Source: Pachyseris speciosa | Taxonomy: Eukaryota; Cnidaria; Anthozoa; Scleractinia; Pachyseridae | Direction of reading: 5' to 3' | Assembly: GCA_016490735.1 (NCBI GenBank) | Contig: JAEMWC010001121.1 | Location: forward strand, 62,501-126,500 | DNA length: 64,000 bases | Translations under genes and position numbers: made by a program | Shown here: piece by piece, positions 57,478 through 64,000 of the stretch | Position numbering within the stretch: position 1 is the first letter of the stretch | How the letters are laid out: each line of letters begins with the position of its first letter | The notes under the pieces: model-generated | Database searches by the model: none | What the model saw: only the letters and a program-made list of their open reading frames with translations | What the model was told of the DNA's origin: nothing

Positions 57478-58069
57478 AAAAGCAGGGACCGATTCAATGT
57501 AGAATGGTCTTAAATTAATGTTCCTTAATATGGATTTATATTGGTTTCCATAACAACAGATGGCTGACCGAAATATCACCTGCAGAGCAGAATAATAATG
57601 CCGGAAACAAAAAGTTCAGGTTTTAAATATAAAAAAAAATAAATGAAACTACTACTGTTGTTATATAAAAGAGCTTCATAATCATATATTCCTGACGTTT
57701 ATCAACGAGAAGAGAATTTGAATAAGCACGCTGTCCCTTGCGCTATACGTATCATGTTCAGCTTCAAGATCTCACTTTATAACCATTCCATGCGCCAGTG
57801 GTTCGTCTCGATTGAGCTACACAACCAATCTGTAGCCTCGAAATTTTAACATGTTCCGTTGATTCGTGACAACCACGAAGTATCGGACAATAAAAGCTAG
57901 TGCGACGGAAGTTTTTAATCTGCAAGTAATACACATCACTTACGAGTGGTTAGAGAGACAGGTGCGCCTATTATGAAGGCCGGCCAGCAATATAAATGCA
58001 AAATGTTTCGTTAGCCTTGCCACTCGCGATCGGGTTGCAAAGGGCGTCGACTTAACAACATTGTGTAAT
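57478..58069 (+). repeat. Segmental duplication block V, copy 2 (A-type 5' flank)
   Basis: It matches 39096-39716. It starts with GACCGATTCAATGTAGAATGG, the tail of the Penelope-remnant terminal repeat at 39008-39165. Confidence 0.82.
57991..57998 (+). promoter_or_regulatory. Candidate TATA element of the A-type GPCR gene
   Basis: TATAAATG lies 79 bases before the ATG and is conserved at the equivalent place before the start-less copy (39634). No transcription start can be seen from sequence alone. Confidence 0.35.
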
Positions 58070-59116
58070 ATGTGTCTGCCAAACTGCACCTCAAACCATT
58101 CTCTGCGCCTCAATTCGACTTCCTCCGAGAACTGCACAGTGTTCGATGGAAGTTCATTGTCTGGAAAATACATCAAAACATTTGCATACATCCTTATTAT
58201 GCTGGTTTCGCTGTTTGGAAACTTAACTGTGATTGCCGTTGTGGTGAGGAACAAACGAATGTGGACACCGACAAATATTCTAATCGCTAACGTGGCCGCT
58301 TCTGATCTTCTGATCTCTACGTTTGCTATTCCGCGAGAACTCGTTGAAATCTTTGCTGGTCGCAAAAGATGGCTGATCGACGGAACAACGGGTTTGATTT
58401 TGTGTAAGTTTGTCTTCTTCTTTCAAGACATTTCTACTGCGGTGTCTATCCAAAGCCTGATGGTCATAGCCATTGACAGATATCGAGGAGTAGTTTTCCC
58501 GTTTCGCCCTCCGCTTATAACAGCAAGAGTTTGTAAGGTGTTAATTCCCATCACATGGATCGTAGCGATGTGTTTACACGCTCCGTATTTCTATACTGCG
58601 CGACTGGTGATGCGAGATAATAAGCAGTATTGCGCGTTTAGCTGGGCACCGAAGTTTGACGAACGACAAACACAAGAGGGCTACTTTTTCCTTCTTGTAA
58701 TATTCGTCATTTTCTTGCCCGTTTCTGTAATTCTCACTTTATATGCCCTGATTGTCTTCGAACTCAAACAAAAAGTCCAAGACAGCGGAGCGCTGAACGT
58801 GAGGCGTCAAAGACTAAAACAGGACGCAGCTATAATGAAAAGAATCTTAATCATAGTCCTTATTTTAGTTTTGTGTACGACTCCAGTAACTGTCTCCGGA
58901 CTTGTGTTTTACTTTGCGTGGGACTGGCAGCTGCCATGTGGAATGGACATATTGCTTAGCGCAGCGAAATTCGTGCTCTATTCAAATGCATCACTCAATC
59001 CATGTGTGTACATCGTTCTGAGCGAAAAGTATCGACAGGGGTTGAAAGATTTAGCCCGGTGTTGCTCTTTTAATGGTAGTTCATCAAACGTTATAGAGAT
59101 GACCGTACAAAATTAA
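58070..59116 (+). CDS. Class A GPCR, A-type, intact
   Basis: This is a 348-residue receptor. The start is the ATG at 58070; the frame is open nine bases further to a TTG. The N-terminus carries NCT, NHS, NST and NCT glycosylation sites. Landmarks are N51, D79, W101, C112 with C188, DRY at 136-138, W163, P217, CTTP at 269-272 and NPCVY at 310-314. It is the intact A-type reference. Private changes include GTTGLILCKFVFFF at the top of helix 3 and YCAFSW in the second outer loop. Helix 2 to the first outer loop is almost identical in DNA to the B-type genes, although the N-terminus and helix 1 differ strongly, which suggests gene conversion. The ligand is unknown. Confidence 0.94.
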   Translation: MCLPNCTSNHSLRLNSTSSENCTVFDGSSLSGKYIKTFAYILIMLVSLFGNLTVIAVVVRNKRMWTPTNILIANVAASDLLISTFAIPRELVEIFAGRKRWLIDGTTGLILCKFVFFFQDISTAVSIQSLMVIAIDRYRGVVFPFRPPLITARVCKVLIPITWIVAMCLHAPYFYTARLVMRDNKQYCAFSWAPKFDERQTQEGYFFLLVIFVIFLPVSVILTLYALIVFELKQKVQDSGALNVRRQRLKQDAAIMKRILIIVLILVLCTTPVTVSGLVFYFAWDWQLPCGMDILLSAAKFVLYSNASLNPCVYIVLSEKYRQGLKDLARCCSFNGSSSNVIEMTVQN

Positions 59117-59306
59117 TTCGGCTGTTTCATAGAAACTGACATTTAGAACAAATCGCTTTTCTCATACTAGCGTGTGTATGTTCACTATTCACACTTTTTA
59201 TTTCTTTGAGAATGAATATATGAAAATCATATAGTTGAAGTGCGGATTAAAGAATGAATATGTGAATGATCATCGTAGTTATGAACATTACTAAAGCAGT
59301 AGTGAA

Positions 59307-59312
59307 AATAAA
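59307..59312 (+). promoter_or_regulatory. Candidate polyadenylation signal of the A-type GPCR
   Basis: AATAAA lies 190 bases after the stop, in the foldback at 59257-59407, and is conserved in the other A-type 3' flanks. Confidence 0.4.
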
Positions 59313-60526
59313 GCCTAAAAAAAATTTAGGCTTATAGTACTGCTTTAGGGCTTGTACTACTTCTTTAGTAGTGTTCATATCTGCGATGATCCTTCACATA
59401 TTCTCACATTTTCTTTTGTATATTTTTTCTCACGTTCCCTTTCTTTTTCACGCCCGGTTTTAAACATTAAGTAACAGTCCGCGTAATAACTATGCAGCCC
59501 CACTGCAAAGTCGATTAATATAAAGGTGAGAACCATTAATTTTTAATTTCAGTTAAATCGATGCTTCTCATTGGCTAATATTACTGAAAGAAAAAAAAAA
59601 CAAAGGAAAACTAAGTTGTAATTAAAGGGAAGAATTATGTGGCGTTGAGAGGACTTGTCGTTCAAACAGGATTAATTTAGCTTAGGTTTTAGTTTAATTA
59701 GTGGATAAGCGGGATTCACTGGTTTACAAAGCTTTTCGCCCCAGTTTGAATTATACTTTTTTCTTTTCATTTACTTAGGTTAATTAGCTTTCCTTGTAAT
59801 TAGAACTGAGGAGGCAGAGGTTTCTGGCCAAACATGTATGTTGTAAAATTAATACTGACTGTCATAATAAATAGATTTAGCCAAGCCTAAAAGCAGAGCT
59901 CCATGCACGATTATTATTTTTTTACTGGTATTGAACAACTTCGCATGCCTTTCCTTGCGCCAATCTTTTGTGTCCAAAAACTTGAGCAGTAGCGTTGAAA
60001 ACGATGAGTTTTACGATCCAGATGAACTATTCCATAGCAAACGTTTGAAAAAAAAAAATTCCTGAATCCAAACTTTCAGAAAAGGAATTCAAAGCGATAA
60101 AAAACAAAACATGCATTGCAAGGAAACACTGCACAATGTCTATGTTTGTTCGAAGATTATTCATTTGGAGAAGGTGGAGAAAGTAGACAAGTAAGAAACT
60201 TACAAAATCTTCAAAACCTACGCGTCGTACTTTGTTTTCTTGATAAAGTTTTGTTGTTCTGTGGTTTGTGAATTGCGTTCAATTCCTGTTGACTGCTCTA
60301 CGGACTTGCCTTGTAATTTTTCGAACTGACTACGAGATATGTTTTGCTACTTGTCTAATTTCTCCACCTTCTGCACGTTTTCTTCGAAGAACCGTGCTCA
60401 TCGTACTTTGTTTCCTTGAAAATATGTTTTGTTGTGTTGTGGTTTTGGAACTAAAGTTTATTCCTGTTGACTGCTCTAAGCTATCAGGCCAGTCCTCTTT
60501 TTATTATTATTATTTTTTTATTTATG

Positions 60527-60692
60527 CAATTGCGAAAAGAAGGCTGAAAAAAATTCAGGACTTCAACGGTGTTTGAACCCGTGGCTTCTTTTCGCAATTC
60601 CATAAATTGCGTTCACAACTGCGGGGATCATTCTTTATTTGATTTCATTTCCGCAGTTCATATATGATTCATTTCATATATCATTCACACTC
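60527..60692 (-). mobile_element. tRNA-type SINE-like repeat, T copy 3
   Basis: This is the orthologue of 11451-11617. It extends further right (CACGGGAACATATGAACC and ATTGACCTGCTCCCAACA at about 60700-60740), a piece missing from the other two copies. Confidence 0.6.
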
Positions 60693-60853
60693 ATTTCTTT
60701 CACGGGAACATATGAACCAACAATTGACCTGCTCCCAACAACAGTCTTCTCGAAAGCCCCGGTCAAACGTTCTAATTAACGTTGCTATGCAACGTTGGTG
60801 GTTCGCGTACAAGCCTGAATTTTTTTCAGGCGTTATTTTCACTACTGCTAACA

Positions 60854-61521
60854 GTCAAGTCAGGTCAAGCGTACCCTCCTAGAGTACATTGATGAGTTTA
60901 TTATTTCAACATTGAACCCGTTAGTCGTTTCGAATAATACAATCATTTTTGAAATATTCGAATCAAACTTCAATTGCTGATTGGACTATGTCCGTAGATG
61001 TGTTTGAAAAACGCGTTCCACCAGCAAGGCCTTAATTCTGTCATCTCTTTTAATAGCGCACACCTTTTTTTTAGCCCTTTAAAATCCAACAATATTGTTC
61101 TTTCCGAGGAATCCTAAAAATAATAAATTTCTACGGAGCGAAATTAAACACAGCTGATAGCGTACAGCGTTGTAAGAACCAAAACTATTGACGAGAAAAC
61201 TTGCTAGAACTTCGCCTGAAAGCCTTTTATCACGAATAAGACTTCTACAAGCTCTATGGGATGTAGAAAGCAAAAAAACTGCTCAATAACATTTACAATA
61301 CTGTTTTTCACCTACCACTTCCACTCACCATTGGACGCCATGTTGGACGCTTCGATTTCCCATATAAGGAGCATCTTTTGTTCGCTTAGTCCAATCAACA
61401 ATCGAAGTTTGATTCGAATATTAAAAAAATTGTTTTATTATTCGAAACGACTAACGGGTTCAATGTTCAAATAATCAACTCATTAATGTAATCTAGGGGG
61501 GTACGCTTGACCTGACTTGAC
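60854..61521. mobile_element. MITE with about 130-bp terminal inverted repeats, T copy 3
   Basis: This is the orthologue of 43582-44259, with the same GTCAAGTCAGG...CCTGACTTGAC ends. Confidence 0.8.
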
Positions 61522-61595
61522 AGTAAGTAGTGTTCATAACTGCGATGATCATTCACATATTCATTCTTTAATCCACAGTTAAAATCTATGATTTT

Positions 61596-61603
61596 CATAT
61601 ATA

Positions 61604-61650
<47 letters not shown>

Positions 61651-61673
61651 GTATGTATATATATATATATATA
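61596..61673. repeat. TA microsatellite
   Basis: TA tracts with GCA, GTACG and TATG interruptions lie at the site where T copy 2 holds the TA/T tract and the tRNA palindromes. Confidence 0.95.
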
Positions 61674-61794
61674 TTCCCATTAAGTTATAACATTTACTAC
61701 GTATACCCCACGTTTTATATGATGTCTGAAAAATACTTTCATTAACGCTTTCCGCTTTTAAACTGCCCAAGTTAGATTTTTTATATGTTGTATT

Positions 61795-62097
61795 AGTATA
61801 AATCTACTAGCGTTCTATCACGAATGCCGTTCTCTGATTGGCTACGCTACTCTCTATCAATTCTGTGATAGATAGTGAGTAGCGATTGTCAACAAAATGG
61901 CGGCCGCTTCTTCACATTTTCGAAGTGTCTTCAAGGAGGTTTTAGACAATTTACTCGTTTAGTTTTGAACGACTAGTAGATTTATACTAAAAATATTAGA
62001 TTATTCGCTCTCGATTTCTATGCGTGATAGCTAATTCGGGCTGCGCCCTCATCAGCTATCACGCGATAGAAATCTCGAGCTTATGATCTAATTGTTA
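61795..62097. repeat. Multi-hairpin foldback element, copy 3
   Basis: This is the orthologue of 12558-12898 with the same nested inverted repeats. Confidence 0.7.
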
Positions 62098-62525
62098 AAT
62101 AAAAGAACAGTGCTTTTCTCTAGTATTATTTTTAGTGTAAATTTCGATGTGGCAGGACTCGATTTTGGCTGCAAAGTTTCCACATTTTCAAGTGTTAACG
62201 AAACTTCTAAAACTTCCGGCATTTTTTGCAGCAATGTAAATAGTTTTACCTATCTTCCATCGATATTTTCATAACAACTTGTTTAAAAAGGATAATTCAC
62301 GCTAAAAGCGGCGTTCTTTCTTCCCGAACGATTTGAAAATTCACCAAATGTTGGCCAAATTCATTGCCAGCTGTGACATAATGAGGGCATTTCACGTTGC
62401 GCTGGAAATCTCAAAAACGAAAATGTTTGCAAAGTATGGTAATTTACTCGAGTAGTTTCCGAATAGGAATCTACTGACAAAATAAGAAGGAATACTAAAA
62501 TTTCAGTTTCCTTATTTACAGATAG

Positions 62526-62814
62526 TCTCCTTCGCAGCCGTTATTAGGGTCAAACGTAACGCTCCTCCCCACTAAGGGATGCTTACTCGAAGAACCAATA
62601 AAATGCAAGTTATTCTAGGCAGCTGTGCCAATCATATTTCTCGTTTTATTTGCCGCCAAAAACACAACAAGACGAGGACTAGGACCAGGTTTCTAGAAAA
62701 TGGAAGCCTGCTCCTTATTGGTCAGTTTGAGGGAAAGGAATACAAAGCTCGAGTAAGCAGCCGTTAGTGGGGAGGAGCGTTGCGTGACGACCCAATAACG
62801 CCTTCGAAGGAGGT
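62526..62814. mobile_element. MITE with GC-rich inverted repeats, copy 3
   Basis: This is the orthologue of 13297-13583. Confidence 0.75.
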
Positions 62815-63530
62815 TTATTAGACAGCTTTATTCCTAAACTGTGACCCCAGTTACAATTATTTCACGTACAGCGTATCTGCGCGAAAACTTCGCCAATCGG
62901 TTTCTCGGAGGAAACTAGAGAACAATCATGGCATTTCAGTTCTCTGCAACAAATTTGTCTTTACGCCGTCGGTTTTTGCTCTTAGTTTCAGATTTAAAGC
63001 AATGGAAATTTATTTGCTGTATTTTTGATGTGTTTCAACCATGATCACCTCATAAGGGGCACTTTCATGACACACCATTGCCTTCGTTTCGATTATTATT
63101 CGATTATATTCTACTTTCAAACTTTCCTTGATTGCAGGCGTCTTTTCTGGGAATTTTAATGATACAGCCAAAGAGAAAATTGGTTTTCAATCAATTTTTC
63201 CAGACCGCCTGAAGCCATGTTATGACTCAGTCGAATTGAATCTTGTCGAGTTAAATCTAATCCATGTCCCAGCAAACTGGCAATCACGGGCTCGGTGTTT
63301 TGGTTCAAATTTAATCGCCCCTGATGCAACCAATATGCGCAGTATAAATTGGTTTCGCTAGCGGTCCGGCATCTGGGGCAAGAAAACGGAATCACCGTGA
63401 AAACCTCAGTTCTACAATCTTGATGTGCCACCGTAAAGATCTTCAAACAGAAGAATTGTTTCTGTCCACCATACTTGGAAAATTAGCTTAATTGAGACCC
63501 AAGAATCCGATCAGGAAACCGCGTGTCCTC

Positions 63531-64000
63531 AAGCAGCGGTTGTGTGAAAAGTGGGACTTTCTTGAAAGACATTTACAAAAATACATCATTGAGGATTGTT
63601 TTTGTCCACCATAATTGGAGAATTAGCTTAATTGAGACCTAAGAATCCAATCAGAAACCGTGTCCTCATGCAGCGGCTTTTCATATCTCTGCAACAAATT
63701 TCTCTTTACATCGTCGGTTTGTGCTCTCTTCAGATGTAAAGCAGGGGAAATTTATTTGCTGTATTTTGTTTTGATGTGTTTCAATCATGATCACCTCATT
63801 AAGGGCTGTTTCGTTTCGATTAAATGATCTTTCTCGGCGGCACTCAGTTTCAATATTCTACTTTCAAACTTTCCTTGATTGCAAGCGTGTTTTCTGGGAA
63901 TTTTAATGATACAGCACAAGAGAAAGTTGGTTTTGAATCATTTTTTCCAGACCGCCTGTTGCTATGTTATGACTCAGTCGTATTCTCTCAAAATGATGTT
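63531..64000 (+). repeat. Segmental duplication block S, copy 4 (start only)
   Basis: It matches 14303-14770 and 51328-51790 and is cut by the window end, so a further GPCR gene is expected downstream. Confidence 0.85.

Larger units (their letters stand above)
59117..63530 (+). repeat. Segmental duplication block T, copy 3
   Basis: This is the A-type 3' flank of module 3. It keeps the foldback (59257-59407), exon-like modules (60275-60490), SINE-like repeat, long-TIR element, TA tract, multi-hairpin foldback and MITE, but lacks the TTAA element and the tRNA palindrome cluster of copy 2. The frame at 63128-63361 is shared with 13900 and 46537 but has no recognisable domain. Confidence 0.85.

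Overview
The window looks like nuclear DNA of an animal, most likely an anthozoan cnidarian such as a coral or sea anemone. It is AT-rich and gene-poor and full of small inverted-repeat elements. It carries Penelope-like and LINE retroelements and a tRNA-type SINE-like repeat of a kind I associate from memory with anthozoan genomes. No bacterial gene organisation is present. The assignment is inference, because no taxonomic marker gene is in the window.

The only convincing host genes are five head-to-tail, single-exon class A (rhodopsin-like) GPCR genes on the + strand: 8792-9838, 20442-21491, about 39711-40757, 55551-56600 and 58070-59116. There are two subtypes. B-type genes (20442 and 55551) have the C-terminal style LYPLRNSTNDIVAMN. 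A-type genes (39711 and 58070) end in SFNGSSSNVIEMTVQN. The first gene (8792) is a chimera with a B-type 5' flank and N-terminus and an A-type remainder and 3' flank. The B-type copy at 55551 has a nonsense codon exactly at the Arg of its DRY motif. The A-type copy at 39711 has lost its start codon through a 2-bp deletion. Intact reading frames from a normal ATG therefore remain at 8792, 20442 and 58070.

The array is built from a repeated module S - gene B - U - V - gene A - T, where S, U, V and T are noncoding flanks. Module 3 (51318-63530) is compact and complete. Module 2 (14303-46939) has the same order but holds about 16.7 kb of extra DNA between U and V (22360-39095). Module 1 (1284-14302) is S - chimera - T, the product expected from unequal crossing-over between a B and an A gene. 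A fourth S block begins at 63531.

The extra DNA in module 2 contains a degenerate Penelope-like element (24092-27105) with inverted terminal repeats, each carrying a hammerhead-ribozyme motif. It also has a LINE remnant split by an inverted-repeat element, a tRNA-like SINE piece, nested copies of a short DNA element, a second Penelope remnant (a GIY-YIG endonuclease fragment next to a ribozyme-like hairpin) and several kb in which I recognise no gene. Between modules 2 and 3 sits a 4.4-kb DNA element (46941-51317) with a near-perfect 10-bp target duplication. It holds a PIF1-like helicase fragment between about 635-bp inverted repeats, and part of the same element forms the left edge of the window. 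Because several insertions are private to one module, the paralogous modules act as built-in empty sites and define element ends and target duplications directly.
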